DNA of 20,377 nucleotides from an uncultured Lachnospiraceae bacterium. Lineage in GTDB: Bacteria; Bacillota_A; Clostridia; Lachnospirales; Lachnospiraceae. Each line of letters opens with the position of its first letter. Position 1 is the stretch's first letter. Of this stretch, positions 7,235-15,825 are shown in pieces. The notes beneath the pieces were generated by a model that did not search any database, was not told the DNA's origin, and saw nothing but the letters and a program-made list of their open reading frames with translations. The position numbers were made by a program, and so were the translations under genes. The stretch spans positions 1 to 20,377 of the forward strand of contig CAJUFW010000045.1 of the NCBI GenBank assembly GCA_910585655.1, written 5' to 3'.

Positions 7235-9049
7235 CCCTCCCTCTCCGTTTCTCCGGAATGGGACATGCAGCTCTACCACGGTATAATACTCCTCTTTCGA
7301 GCGGATTTCCAAGCGAGCTTCCTCTCCAAAGTTTAAGCGGAGGCGGCGGCTGATATTTGCCAGCCCGATATTAACATCCTCCGAACGCTTTCCCACCAGC
7401 CCCTTTAATCCGGCAGGAATCTCTCCGACCGACTCGCTTCTTTCATAAAGCCCCTGACGTACCTCTGCCAGCCGCTTCTCGCTCATCCCAACTCCGTTGT
7501 CCGCTATCCGCACGACAAAGCCGGATTCCTCTAAAAAAGACTGAATCAGGATGGCTCCTCCCACACGCCCCCGAAAGCCATGCTTTATCATATTTTCTAC
7601 CAGAGGCTGCAGGGACATAGACGGCAGATAGGCGGATAATGTTTCTTTTGACAAGTCCTTTTGTATTCGATACCGTCCCGGAAAACGTACTTCCATCACG
7701 GAAAGATAGCTGTCCAAATGCCCGATTTCCGCTTGGAGCGGTACTAACTGCGCCGCCTCCAGGGAATAGCGAAACATCTGCGACATCCCGCCAATCAGCC
7801 CTTCTATCGGCGCCGCTTTATAATGATGCGCCAGAGAACGCATGGATTCTAACGTATTAAATAAGAAGTGAGGTGTAATCTGGCTTCGATATGCCAGCAT
7901 CTCCGCCTGTGTCTGCGCCAGCACCGCCTCATGCTTATCTGCCATTAAGCTTTGTTCTCTCTGATGAGCTGCCCGCAGGGATTCAAAGGTTTTGTTTAGT
8001 ACCTCTGAAATCGGTCCCAACTCCTGGATATACGGCGTATGCACTCGTTTCTCGGTATTCTCCGCTCGTTTGATATCCGAAACCAAACGATAGATATCAT
8101 GATGCAGCCCTTTTAAAATCCATACCATCAGAATCAAAATCAACATCAAAAAAAAGATAATCAGCAACAACGGCATATTTTCTATCCGAAAAAACGACTG
8201 ATGCGCCGCGCTGTTCGGCAGCAGAAAAAACAGCTCCAGCCCTGCTCCGGAGATATTTTGGCGACATAATAAATACTGCTTGCTGTCAACGACTGCCGAG
8301 GTCTCTTTTTCGGACAGTTCTTTCAAAGCCTCCTCTTCTTCCTCACTCAACGCCCGACTGCTCCCGATTGGTTCTCCTTTATACAGCAGTACCGACACAC
8401 TATCCTCATAGCTATCCAGGCTGGCGAGAGACAACAGCTCTGCCAAATCATAAATAACCAAGCCTGTAATCGGATTATAGCGATAGCGATAACCGTCAAT
8501 GTTTCCATAGACCGGGAACAAATAGACCAAATACTGACTGTTTCGATCCACCACTACCGGCGCATAGAGAGTATCTGCAAACCGTCGTTTCTCCATCGTC
8601 TCCATCTCTGTCATCGCAAGTGCCAGTTCTACGATTTCCCGATAAGAATTTGTATTGGAAAGAACTCGTTCGTGAACCCCCAGCAGAACAATATCTTTAA
8701 AGTGACTCCCGTACAGCCCTGCATAGCCGATTGTCTCCGAGGCAGTCCGTTTCGCCTCAATTACCACATTGGGGTTTCTGGAAAGCAAAAAACGCTGGCA
8801 TGCCGCCGAATAGCCTACTGTCACCGCCGCGTTCTGCGAATCCGTAAGCGCCTGTGCCACCCGCTCTGTCGCCAGTCCGCTTAGTTCCAAAAAATTGTTT
8901 TGCTCCCAGCTTTTCGTCCTGGCAGCGATCCCAAAAATATAATAGAAAAAAATGGCAAACAGGGCGCAAATCAGTAGGACAAAGGACAACACCAGACACT
9001 TTTTCAAAGAACGAATACGAAAAAACCGAGAACGTTTTTCAACTGGCAT
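7229..9049 (-). CDS. YesM-type sensor histidine kinase
   Basis: A 606-residue membrane sensor for an extracellular, probably carbohydrate-related, signal. It has TM1 at about 18-40, a large extracytoplasmic domain (41-290), TM2 at about 293-313 and a HAMP-like linker. A His_kinase domain follows, with phospho-acceptor H394 in QITPHFLFNTLESM, an N box with N486 (QPLVENMIKHG) and a G box DNGVGM (517-522). This is the LytS/YesM class (PF06580 plus HATPase). GTG/ATG choice: ATG 9049 is preferred because AGGTGA lies at 9054-9059; the in-frame ATG at 9082 has no ribosome site. Its last codons overlap the end of the response-regulator gene on the other strand by 6 bases. Phosphotransfer to that regulator is inferred. 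Confidence 0.9.
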   Translation of the reverse strand: MPVEKRSRFFRIRSLKKCLVLSFVLLICALFAIFFYYIFGIAARTKSWEQNNFLELSGLATERVAQALTDSQNAAVTVGYSAACQRFLLSRNPNVVIEAKRTASETIGYAGLYGSHFKDIVLLGVHERVLSNTNSYREIVELALAMTEMETMEKRRFADTLYAPVVVDRNSQYLVYLFPVYGNIDGYRYRYNPITGLVIYDLAELLSLASLDSYEDSVSVLLYKGEPIGSSRALSEEEEEALKELSEKETSAVVDSKQYLLCRQNISGAGLELFFLLPNSAAHQSFFRIENMPLLLIIFFLMLILILMVWILKGLHHDIYRLVSDIKRAENTEKRVHTPYIQELGPISEVLNKTFESLRAAHQREQSLMADKHEAVLAQTQAEMLAYRSQITPHFLFNTLESMRSLAHHYKAAPIEGLIGGMSQMFRYSLEAAQLVPLQAEIGHLDSYLSVMEVRFPGRYRIQKDLSKETLSAYLPSMSLQPLVENMIKHGFRGRVGGAILIQSFLEESGFVVRIADNGVGMSEKRLAEVRQGLYERSESVGEIPAGLKGLVGKRSEDVNIGLANISRRLRLNFGEEARLEIRSKEEYYTVVELHVPFRRNGEGGL

Positions 9050-9095
9050 TTTATCACCTACCTCATCCTCTTGCCTCTCCATTTGTTATAAGTTT

Positions 9096-9123
9096 ATTGT
9101 AACAATTCCGCTTTCAATTTCAA
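9096..9123 (-). promoter_or_regulatory. candidate promoter of the kinase gene
   Basis: On the minus strand TTGAAA (9118-9123), a 16-base spacer and TACAAT (9096-9101) lie about 50 bases upstream of the chosen kinase start. This is a moderate to good match. Confidence 0.55.
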
Positions 9124-9195
9124 TCAGTCGAAGGGATTATCCGAATATCTTCCCACGAGAACAGAAGATTGTCACTCGTCCCTGCTGATTTTCTT

Positions 9196-9204
9196 TGTTA
9201 TAAT
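9196..9204 (+). promoter_or_regulatory. extended -10 promoter of the transporter operon
   Basis: TG-T-TATAAT (9196-9204) is an extended -10 element 77 bases before the permease start. No -35 box exists at normal spacing; the nearest TTGTCA (9169-9174) is 24 bases away. A missing -35 fits activation by the AraC-type response regulator bound just upstream, which is inference. Confidence 0.5.
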
Positions 9205-9210
9205 TTACGA

Positions 9211-9249
9211 TGAAATCAAATATTATACGTGCAAAAACAATTGATTTCA
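9211..9249. repeat. 9-bp inverted repeat in the transporter-operon leader
   Basis: TGAAATCAA (9211-9219) and TTGATTTCA (9241-9249) are perfect reverse complements with a 21-base AT-rich spacer. It lies between the -10 element and the first ribosome site and could be a repressor site or a leader hairpin ending 15 bases before AAGGAGG. Confidence 0.6.
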
Positions 9250-9280
9250 ACAAATGCTAAAATGAAGGAGGAGAAAACCA

Positions 9281-10243
9281 TTGACAAAAACGCCAAATAC
9301 CAAAAGACCTGTCACTTCGGCTGAAGCAAAAGGCTTCCAAAAAATCGGAATCAATATCCGAAAGCATTGGCAGATTTACGTCTTGCTGATTCCGGCTCTT
9401 GTTTGGTATCTGATGTTTGCCTACTATCCAATGGCAGGCTTGCAGCTAGCTTTTAAAACCTACAAGGCAAAACTAGGCATCTGGGGTTCCCCATGGTGCG
9501 GTTTCCAGAACTATACGGCGGTGTTCCGTGACGTTGCTTTTTGGAACTCTATCAAACGAACACTCTTTATCAACTTCGGGCGGTTAATTTTTACCTTCCC
9601 TGCTCCGATCCTGCTTGCTATTGCATTCAATGAGCTGCGTGTCGGACGCTACAAAAAGGTAATGCAGACCGTATTTACTTTTCCGCATTTCCTTTCCTGG
9701 GTTATCGTAGCTTCTGTTATTCAGAACCTGCTCTCTGTAGACGGTCTGGTCAACAGCGCTATTTCTGCCCTTGGCGGAACGCCAATCAATATTTTGGGCA
9801 GTGAAAAGGCATTTCAGCCGCTTTTATATTTAAGTGATATCTGGAAAGGCGCCGGATATTCTTCGATTATTTATCTTTCTGCTATCTCCGGTATTGACCA
9901 GGATCAGTATGAGGCGGCAGAAATCGACGGAGCGAGCCGTTGGCAGCGTATCATACATATTACCTTGCCAAGTATTATGCCGACTATCTCCGTTATGTTT
10001 ATCCTGACCTGCGGCAACCTGATGACAGCCGGATTCGACCAGATCTTTAACCTGTCGAATGCCGCTACCAAAAACGTAGCCGAAGTATTGGATATGTATA
10101 TTTACCGCGTCACGTTCCAGGGTTCTGTAGACTTTGGTTTTTCCACAGCCGTAGCCCTGTTCCGTTCCGTTATCAACATGATTTTCCTGCTGGTAGCAGA
10201 TCGAACCTCAAAGGCTCTTGGCGGCGGTGGATTATTCGGTTAG
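9281..10243 (+). CDS. carbohydrate ABC transporter permease, LplB type
   Basis: A 320-residue inner-membrane permease of the CUT1 class, half of the channel importing an oligosaccharide or sugar derivative. It has six predicted hydrophobic segments, the first at about 31-53 (IYVLLIPALVWYLMFAYYP). The EAA loop contacting the ATPase is at about 211-232 (EAAEIDGASRWQRIIHITLP). It starts with TTG at 9281, supported by AAGGAGGAG at 9265-9273; the ATG at 9262 is out of frame. It is first in the plus-strand operon, with 16 bases to the next start. No ATPase gene is present in the window, as is usual for this class, which shares an MsmX-like ATPase. The exact substrate cannot be read from the sequence. 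Confidence 0.92.
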   Translation: MTKTPNTKRPVTSAEAKGFQKIGINIRKHWQIYVLLIPALVWYLMFAYYPMAGLQLAFKTYKAKLGIWGSPWCGFQNYTAVFRDVAFWNSIKRTLFINFGRLIFTFPAPILLAIAFNELRVGRYKKVMQTVFTFPHFLSWVIVASVIQNLLSVDGLVNSAISALGGTPINILGSEKAFQPLLYLSDIWKGAGYSSIIYLSAISGIDQDQYEAAEIDGASRWQRIIHITLPSIMPTISVMFILTCGNLMTAGFDQIFNLSNAATKNVAEVLDMYIYRVTFQGSVDFGFSTAVALFRSVINMIFLLVADRTSKALGGGGLFG

Positions 10244-10259
10244 AAAGGGGGAGAATAAC

Positions 10260-11135
10260 ATGGGGAAAAAAAGAAAGGGCTTTGAAGCGTTGGACTGGAT
10301 TCTCCTGGTGCTTCTGACTGCCGGTCTTCTGGCAGTCCTGATTCCATTCCTTAACGTTATCGCTATTTCTTTTACTTCTTATAAAGAATATATGCAGTCC
10401 ACATGGGTTGTCTGGCCGAAAAACCCAACCTTAGACGCTTATAAAGAGCTGTTTAAGGATAGTCGTATCTTAATTGGCTATAAAACCACATTGATGTACT
10501 TATTAGTCGGTCTGCCGTTAAATTTACTTCTTTGCGTCACCCTGGCTTACGCGCTTTCCAGAAAAGGCTGGCCAGGTCGGAAAGTAATCCTGATGCTCGT
10601 ACTGTTTACGATGATTTTTAACGGTGGTATCGTTCCGATGTATCTCGTTATGAAAAGCTTTAACCTGACGAATACCATCTGGTCCGTTATTCTGGCGCAG
10701 GGAATGAACACCTTCAATATGATTTTGATATACAACTATTTCTGTTCTCTGCCGGAGGCGCTCGTCGAATCGGCAAGCCTGGACGGAGCAGACGAGTGGA
10801 CTATCATGGCGCGGATCATCGTTCCACTGGCAAAACCAATCCTGGCAACCGTGGTACTCTTTGTTGCCGTACAGCTTTGGAACGAATACTTTATGTCTAT
10901 GATTTTCCTGCGTTCCAAAGATTTCCAGTCGTTGCAGCAAGTATTACGTTCTATTGTTATGGACTCTCAGGTAGTAGATACCGCTTCTCAAACCGTAGAC
11001 GTCGGCGAACGGAACTTTACCGATGCGATTAAAATGGCAGCGGTTATGGCTACGATGGTTCCGGTCATGTGCGTCTATCCGTTCCTGCAAAAATACTTTG
11101 CAAAAGGAATTATGATGGGAGCCATTAAGTCCTAA
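10260..11135 (+). CDS. carbohydrate ABC transporter permease, YtcP/MalG type
   Basis: A 291-residue second permease of the same CUT1 importer. ATG 10260 is preceded by AAAGGGGGAG; an earlier in-frame ATG at 10218 lies inside the upstream gene and lacks a ribosome site. It has about six membrane segments, the first at about 13-37. The EAA loop is at about 177-199 (VESASLDGADEWTIMARIIVP), and the C-terminus YFAKGIMMGAIKS is typical of the family. It is co-transcribed with the LplB-type permease and the solute-binding proteins downstream. Assignment to the family is secure; the substrate is unknown. Confidence 0.92.
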   Translation: MGKKRKGFEALDWILLVLLTAGLLAVLIPFLNVIAISFTSYKEYMQSTWVVWPKNPTLDAYKELFKDSRILIGYKTTLMYLLVGLPLNLLLCVTLAYALSRKGWPGRKVILMLVLFTMIFNGGIVPMYLVMKSFNLTNTIWSVILAQGMNTFNMILIYNYFCSLPEALVESASLDGADEWTIMARIIVPLAKPILATVVLFVAVQLWNEYFMSMIFLRSKDFQSLQQVLRSIVMDSQVVDTASQTVDVGERNFTDAIKMAAVMATMVPVMCVYPFLQKYFAKGIMMGAIKS

Positions 11136-11169
11136 TTACCTATTCGGCAGGATTTTAATTGGTGCATTA

Positions 11170-11197
11170 CCGTTCTTTGAGAAAAAACAAAGAGCGG
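11170..11197 (+). repeat. intercistronic hairpin between permease and binding-protein genes
   Basis: CCGTTCTTTG (11170-11179) pairs with CAAAGAGCGG (11188-11197), including one G-U pair, around an A-rich 8-base loop. No T-run follows, so it is more likely an mRNA stability or processing element than a terminator. It sits in the 148-base gap before the binding-protein genes, where higher expression is usually needed. Confidence 0.55.
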
Positions 11198-11283
11198 CTG
11201 CATACCAGCAACGCCCGTTCCGTTTGGAGCATAGTAGCTGGTCATATAGGAAACCGCCGTAAAACGGCAGAATGGAGGATATT

Positions 11284-13056
11284 ATGAAAAAAACAAAGAC
11301 GCTTCACCGCATCCTGGCACTTCTTTTGGTACTGGTCATGACTGCCAGCCTGGCAGCCTGCGCCGTCAAGGACGACAACACCAAAAAAGAAGACAACAAA
11401 CAAAACAGCCAGGATAACAACTCGGGAAAGAACGATGCCGATGACCAAAGCTCCGATGACAATTCGGAAGATAACAACACTCCGGCAGATACCAAAACCG
11501 ATTCCGGTGTGTTGGCTGGCAAAACAGAGGTCACTGCCGAAGATATTTTGGCTAGAGATTTTTCTGATAATGTTAAAATCAGCTTTGCCGGCGTTCAGGT
11601 AACAGACGGATTGGATTACAACCATGGCAACGATTACTATTCCTGGTGGACGGATACGTTCAACGTAGAATGGGATATGACCGCTCTGACTTTTGAAAAC
11701 TGGGTAGAACGTATGAATATCTGGATCAACGCCGACGATCTTCCAGACTGGAGCGTATGGAACTTCAATCCTGGCGACGCTGCAAACTACGTCGATCAGG
11801 GACTTGTCAAGGAACTTCCGGCTGACTGGAAGGAAAAATACCCGAACCTTGCCGCGGCTGCAAGCTGTACAGCAGCAAATGCTTACTATGAAAACCTTTA
11901 CGGCGGTACTTATTTCCTGTTCCGTCCTGTTTTCGCCAATAATTTCCCGGAAGAAGCAGATACTTTAACGAGCCATATGTCTGTATTTTTAAGAAAAGAC
12001 TGGACAGAGCAGGCAAATTACGACCTGTCTAAAAACCTGGAGTCCAATTCCATTACCATCAGCGAATTTTTCGCTTATCTTCAGGCTGTAAAAGATGCCG
12101 GAATTGCAGAATACCCATGGTATAACACAAGCGGCTACGTAGGAAACGTACTGGATCGTGTTACGGAGGCTTCTGGTGTTGGGCAAAACCCTTATTACAA
12201 AGGCAGCGACGGGCAATATCATTGGGGTCCTGCCGAAGAGGAAACCGGAATCAAAGAAACATTACGACAGATCAAAGGCGCTTATGACAACGGATTGCTT
12301 TATCCGGAATTCTATACATTACAGGAGCCGGATGACGTTGGGCATTTTTATGCGGCAGGCGATTGTGCAGGGCAGATGTATACTGGTATGGCAGCTTGGT
12401 TCGACCGTTATGATTCCTATATGCAGAGCAATCTTGGCGTCAGCTATTGGGATACTTCCGTTACTCTCGTCTTGACCGATGACAACGGTGTAGCTCACGA
12501 CGATCCGCTGACCAACTACTGGGCTTGTAACATCATTTCCCCAAATATTGACGACGAAACACTTGACCGTCTTTTGACGATTTGGGATTATGGTTGTACA
12601 GAGGAAGGTCAGCTTCGTATCCGCCTGGGTATCCCGGATGTAGACTGGAAATATGATGAAAACGGCGAAGTAATCAACACGATTGAGGAGACTGGATTTG
12701 CTTCTCTGGAAGAAAAGTATACGAGCGTATACCCGATTACCGGAAATATGTTCATCCTTTCCGACGACTATTCCTTTATCAGCCCGGCAAACAGCAAGGC
12801 TGCCCGCGACCGTGTAGCAGAACTTTACATCACCCGTTCCAAGATTACCTCCGCACGAGGACAGGAACCAGACTGGAATTTGCTCAGCTATTCCTCTCAG
12901 GCTATGAATCTTGCTTCTATGACCTATGCAGACGAATATGCGAACATCATTACCAAAGACGGTGATTTTGATGCCAACTATGATCAATGGGTAGCCGATA
13001 AGCTCAAAATGATTCAGCCGGTTCTGGATGAATTAAACGCGGCTTTCGGAAACTAA
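11284..13056 (+). CDS. sugar ABC transporter solute-binding lipoprotein, copy 1
   Basis: A 590-residue extracellular receptor that would deliver substrate to the adjacent permeases. It has a lipoprotein signal MKKTKTLHRILALLLVLVMT followed by lipobox LAAC with lipidated Cys26. A flexible D/N/K/S-rich linker of about 45 residues lifts the binding domain off the membrane. The mature part is a large type-1 extracellular solute-binding protein, aromatic-rich (YYSWW, WSVWNF), which suits carbohydrate stacking. ATG 11284 follows GGAGG at 11274-11278; an ATG at 11272 lies within that site. It is followed 26 bases later by a near-identical second copy. Size is in the range of the large binding proteins paired with LplB/YtcP. 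Ligand unknown; GH3 chemistry suggests a hexosamine-containing glycan. Confidence 0.9.
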   Translation: MKKTKTLHRILALLLVLVMTASLAACAVKDDNTKKEDNKQNSQDNNSGKNDADDQSSDDNSEDNNTPADTKTDSGVLAGKTEVTAEDILARDFSDNVKISFAGVQVTDGLDYNHGNDYYSWWTDTFNVEWDMTALTFENWVERMNIWINADDLPDWSVWNFNPGDAANYVDQGLVKELPADWKEKYPNLAAAASCTAANAYYENLYGGTYFLFRPVFANNFPEEADTLTSHMSVFLRKDWTEQANYDLSKNLESNSITISEFFAYLQAVKDAGIAEYPWYNTSGYVGNVLDRVTEASGVGQNPYYKGSDGQYHWGPAEEETGIKETLRQIKGAYDNGLLYPEFYTLQEPDDVGHFYAAGDCAGQMYTGMAAWFDRYDSYMQSNLGVSYWDTSVTLVLTDDNGVAHDDPLTNYWACNIISPNIDDETLDRLLTIWDYGCTEEGQLRIRLGIPDVDWKYDENGEVINTIEETGFASLEEKYTSVYPITGNMFILSDDYSFISPANSKAARDRVAELYITRSKITSARGQEPDWNLLSYSSQAMNLASMTYADEYANIITKDGDFDANYDQWVADKLKMIQPVLDELNAAFGN

Positions 13057-13082
13057 TTACGGTAAATGACAAGAGGGATGAT

Positions 13083-14855
13083 ATGATGAAAAAAAACAAA
13101 ACCCTGCATCGTATTCTGGCTCTTCTCCTGATGCTGGTACTTGCTGTCGGTCTCGTTGCCTGCGGCAAACAGGAAAAGGATTCCGACACCAAAAAGGAAG
13201 AGAACAATCAAAACAGCCAGGGCAATACGAACGATTCTGATAAAAACGACTCCGATAACAATTCGGAAACTACAAATACTCCGGCAGATACCAAGACAGA
13301 CTCCGGCGTATTAGCTGCTAAAACAGATGTCACTGCCGAGGATATTTTAGCCAAGGACTTTTCCGACAAAATCAAAATCAGTTTTGCCGGAATTCAGGTG
13401 ACAGATGGCCTTGATTACAACCATGGTAACGACTACTACTCCTGGTGGACGGATACGTTCAATGTAGAATGGGATGTCACTTCCCTGACCTTTGAAAACT
13501 GGATAGAGCGTATGAATATCTGGATCAACGCCGATGATCTTCCGGACTGGAGCGTCTGGAACTTCAATCCTGGCGATGCTGCCAACTATGTGGATCAGGG
13601 TCTGATCAAAGAACTTCCGGCTGATTGGAAGGAAAAATACCCGAACCTTGCTGCAGCGGCAAGCTGTACGGCAGCAAACGCTTACTATGAAAACCTGTAC
13701 GGCGGCACTTACTTTCTGTTCCGTCCGGTTTTTGCCAATAACTTCCCGGAGGAAGCCGACACCATTACGTCCCATATTTCTGTCGTAATCAGAAAGGACT
13801 GGGCAGATCAGGCAAATTATGACCTTTCTAAGAACCTGGAGTCCAATTCTATCACCTTTACAGAATTTATGGACTATCTTCAAGCTATCAAGGACGCCGG
13901 AATTGCAGAATATCCGTGGTATAATACGGCTGGCGGCGTAGGACAGGCGCTTGATCGCTGTACGCAGGCTTCTGGTATTATGCAGAGCGCCTACTACAAA
14001 TCCAGCGACGGGCAATATCATTGGGGACCTGCCGAGGAAGAAACCGGTATCAAAGAAGGATTAAGAAAAATCAAAGCAGCTTATGACAACGGACTGCTTT
14101 ATCCGGAATTCTATACGTTGCAGGATCCGGACGATTTGGGACATTTTTACGCTTCTGGTGACTGCGCTGCCAATATGCACAGTGGTATGGCTGCTTATTT
14201 TGACCGCTACGATACCCAAATGCAGACAAACCTTGGTATAAGTTATTGGGACACTTCTGTCGCGTTAGTATTGACGGATGATGACGGAGTTGCGCACGAA
14301 ACCCCATCTACCAATTACTGGGCTTGTAACATCATTTCTCCAAATATTGATGATGAAACACTTGACAGAATCCTTACTATCTGGGATTATGGTTGTACAG
14401 AGGAAGGACAGCTTCGTATCCGTCTGGGCATCCCGGATGTAGACTGGAAATATGATGAAAACGGTGAAATCGTCAGCACAGTAACAGAGACCGGATTTGC
14501 TAATTTAGAGGAAAAGTATACCAGCTTATATCCGATTACCGGAAATATGTTTATCCTTTCCGACGACTATTCCTTTATCAGCCCGGCGTTTACCAAGCAG
14601 GCACGCGACCGAGTAGCAGAACTTTATATCACTCGTTCTAACCTGGCTTCTTCCCGCGGCAAAGAACCGGACTGGAATTTACTTAGCTATTCCTCTCAGG
14701 CTATGAATCTTGCTTCTATGACCTATGCAGACGAATACGCCAATATCATCACAAAACCTGGCGACTTTGACGCCAACTATGATCAATGGGTAGCTGATAA
14801 GCTGAAAATGATTCAGCCGGTTCTTGACGAACTGAATGCAGCCTTTGCAGAATAA
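13083..14855 (+). CDS. sugar ABC transporter solute-binding lipoprotein, copy 2
   Basis: A 590-residue paralog of the preceding protein (lipobox LVAC, then GKQEKDSD) with long blocks identical to it, for example DLPDWSVWNFNPGDAANYVD. Differences concentrate in the linker and in a few patches: near residues 295-320 (GGVGQALDRCTQASGIMQSA versus YVGNVLDRVTEASGVGQNPY), 260-275, 365-395 and 510-535. These may change ligand preference. ATG 13083 and ATG 13086 are both possible after AGAGGG (13072-13077); the second matches the start of copy 1. There is no promoter in the 26-base gap, so it is co-transcribed with copy 1. It presumably uses the same permeases. Confidence 0.9.
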   Translation: MMKKNKTLHRILALLLMLVLAVGLVACGKQEKDSDTKKEENNQNSQGNTNDSDKNDSDNNSETTNTPADTKTDSGVLAAKTDVTAEDILAKDFSDKIKISFAGIQVTDGLDYNHGNDYYSWWTDTFNVEWDVTSLTFENWIERMNIWINADDLPDWSVWNFNPGDAANYVDQGLIKELPADWKEKYPNLAAAASCTAANAYYENLYGGTYFLFRPVFANNFPEEADTITSHISVVIRKDWADQANYDLSKNLESNSITFTEFMDYLQAIKDAGIAEYPWYNTAGGVGQALDRCTQASGIMQSAYYKSSDGQYHWGPAEEETGIKEGLRKIKAAYDNGLLYPEFYTLQDPDDLGHFYASGDCAANMHSGMAAYFDRYDTQMQTNLGISYWDTSVALVLTDDDGVAHETPSTNYWACNIISPNIDDETLDRILTIWDYGCTEEGQLRIRLGIPDVDWKYDENGEIVSTVTETGFANLEEKYTSLYPITGNMFILSDDYSFISPAFTKQARDRVAELYITRSNLASSRGKEPDWNLLSYSSQAMNLASMTYADEYANIITKPGDFDANYDQWVADKLKMIQPVLDELNAAFAE

Positions 14856-14860
14856 ATTTT

Positions 14861-14891
14861 ATAGCCGTCTGCTGTTGCAGCAGGCGGCTAT
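14861..14891 (+). terminator. hairpin after the binding-protein genes, weak terminator or attenuator
   Basis: ATAGCCGTCTGCTG (14861-14874) pairs with CAGCAGGCGGCTAT (14878-14891) with one G-U pair and a 3-base loop, giving a very stable 14-bp stem. The following sequence TCTATTAGC is a poor T-tract, so termination would be partial. It probably reduces expression of the downstream MBL-fold genes relative to the binding proteins, or protects the upstream mRNA 3' end. Confidence 0.65.
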
Positions 14892-14933
14892 TCTATTAGC
14901 ACACAATAAATCAAAAAATGGGAGGTAACAACA

Positions 14934-15719
14934 ATGAGCTTACAAGTACACAAGCTATCAGACACGCTCTACCAGTTCAACGAATCCGCTGATTTTGCCG
15001 GAAACGGGCAGCTACGACCTTACGTAGACGCTTATCTGCTGATCGGTACCAAGCATGCAGCCCTGATTGACTGCCTGCAAAACGTCACCGGGCTATATGA
15101 CGAGATACGCAAGCTGACCTCACTTCCAATCGACGTTCTGATTACTCATGGACACGGCGACCACGCCGGGGCTTCTACCAAAGAATTTGCCGAGGCTGGC
15201 TGCCCGATCTATATGGTTTCCGAAGATTTTGCCATTCTTTCCGGGCGTCTGGATGTAAAGCAGGAATGGTTTACAGACTTAAAGGACGGCGACTCCTTTG
15301 ATCTGGGCGGCTATCGCCTAGAAACCATCGCCTGCGGCGGACACTCTCCTGGTAGCGTAGTCTTTTTAGAGAGAGAACATCAGATGCTGTTTTCCGGCGA
15401 TACCATTGGCTCCGGTCATTTCTGGATGCAGCTTCCAACCTGTATCCCACTTTCTCAGTTTTGTACCAACCTTGTTCGCCTTTGTGGAAAATTAGAAGGA
15501 CTTAACGAACTTCTTGTTTACCCAGGACACCGAAACCAGTCCCCGGTACAGCTTACCGAACAGTATGCCAAAGATACCCTTTTTATTACAAAAGGAATTT
15601 TAGACGGCAGCATTGTCGGAGAAGATCGGGAAATGGAACACCGAACCGGTCATATGGAATACAAAGAAGCCGCCCATGGGCAGATGTTAAGCTATTGCTA
15701 TGATCCGAAGAACCTGTAA
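14934..15719 (+). CDS. metallo-beta-lactamase-fold hydrolase, copy 1
   Basis: A 261-residue cytoplasmic metal-dependent hydrolase. The MBL motifs are complete: H72-G-H74-G-D76-H77 (THGHGDHAG), H137 (GGHSPGS), D156 (SGDTIG) and H199 (YPGHRNQ), so a dinuclear, probably zinc, centre is expected. Overall it resembles glyoxalase II-like or lactonase-like MBL proteins, which hydrolyse thioesters, lactones or related esters; the real substrate is unknown. ATG 14934 follows GGGAGG. There is no signal peptide. It lies downstream of the binding-protein genes behind a stable hairpin and is followed by a close paralog. Its place in a sugar-import operon suggests action on a sugar-derived lactone or ester, which is inference. 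Confidence 0.9.
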   Translation: MSLQVHKLSDTLYQFNESADFAGNGQLRPYVDAYLLIGTKHAALIDCLQNVTGLYDEIRKLTSLPIDVLITHGHGDHAGASTKEFAEAGCPIYMVSEDFAILSGRLDVKQEWFTDLKDGDSFDLGGYRLETIACGGHSPGSVVFLEREHQMLFSGDTIGSGHFWMQLPTCIPLSQFCTNLVRLCGKLEGLNELLVYPGHRNQSPVQLTEQYAKDTLFITKGILDGSIVGEDREMEHRTGHMEYKEAAHGQMLSYCYDPKNL

Positions 15720-15726
15720 AAACCCC

Positions 15727-15825
15727 ATGACTTGGCTGCCAACATGGCTGTTGATGTGTATGCTGGTGGCAGCATTGACTGCATGTGCTAAAAAACATGA
15801 AGATAACAAATTAGGGAGGAATACT
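15727..15825 (+). other. in-frame lipoprotein-signal-like stretch upstream of MBL copy 2
   Basis: From ATG 15727, 7 bases after the stop of MBL copy 1, the frame reads MTWLPTWLLMCMLVAALTAC and then AKKHEDNKLGRNT before the MBL copy 2 start. The hydrophobic core, the LTAC lipobox and the charged tail match a lipoprotein signal. It may be an alternative N-terminus reached by translational re-initiation, or a leftover of a duplicated lipoprotein gene. No Shine-Dalgarno site precedes it. Confidence 0.45.

Noticed and set aside
9050..9082. Earlier start for the histidine kinase
   Set aside because: It adds 11 hydrophilic residues before the signal-anchor region and has no Shine-Dalgarno site, whereas ATG 9049 has AGGTGA at good spacing.
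12319..12987. Open minus-strand frame of 222 codons antisense to binding-protein copy 1
   Set aside because: It lies wholly inside a convincing lipoprotein gene and has no plausible ribosome site or known motif. A similar long frame antisense to copy 2 (13347-14021) follows from shared codon use, so both are shadows.
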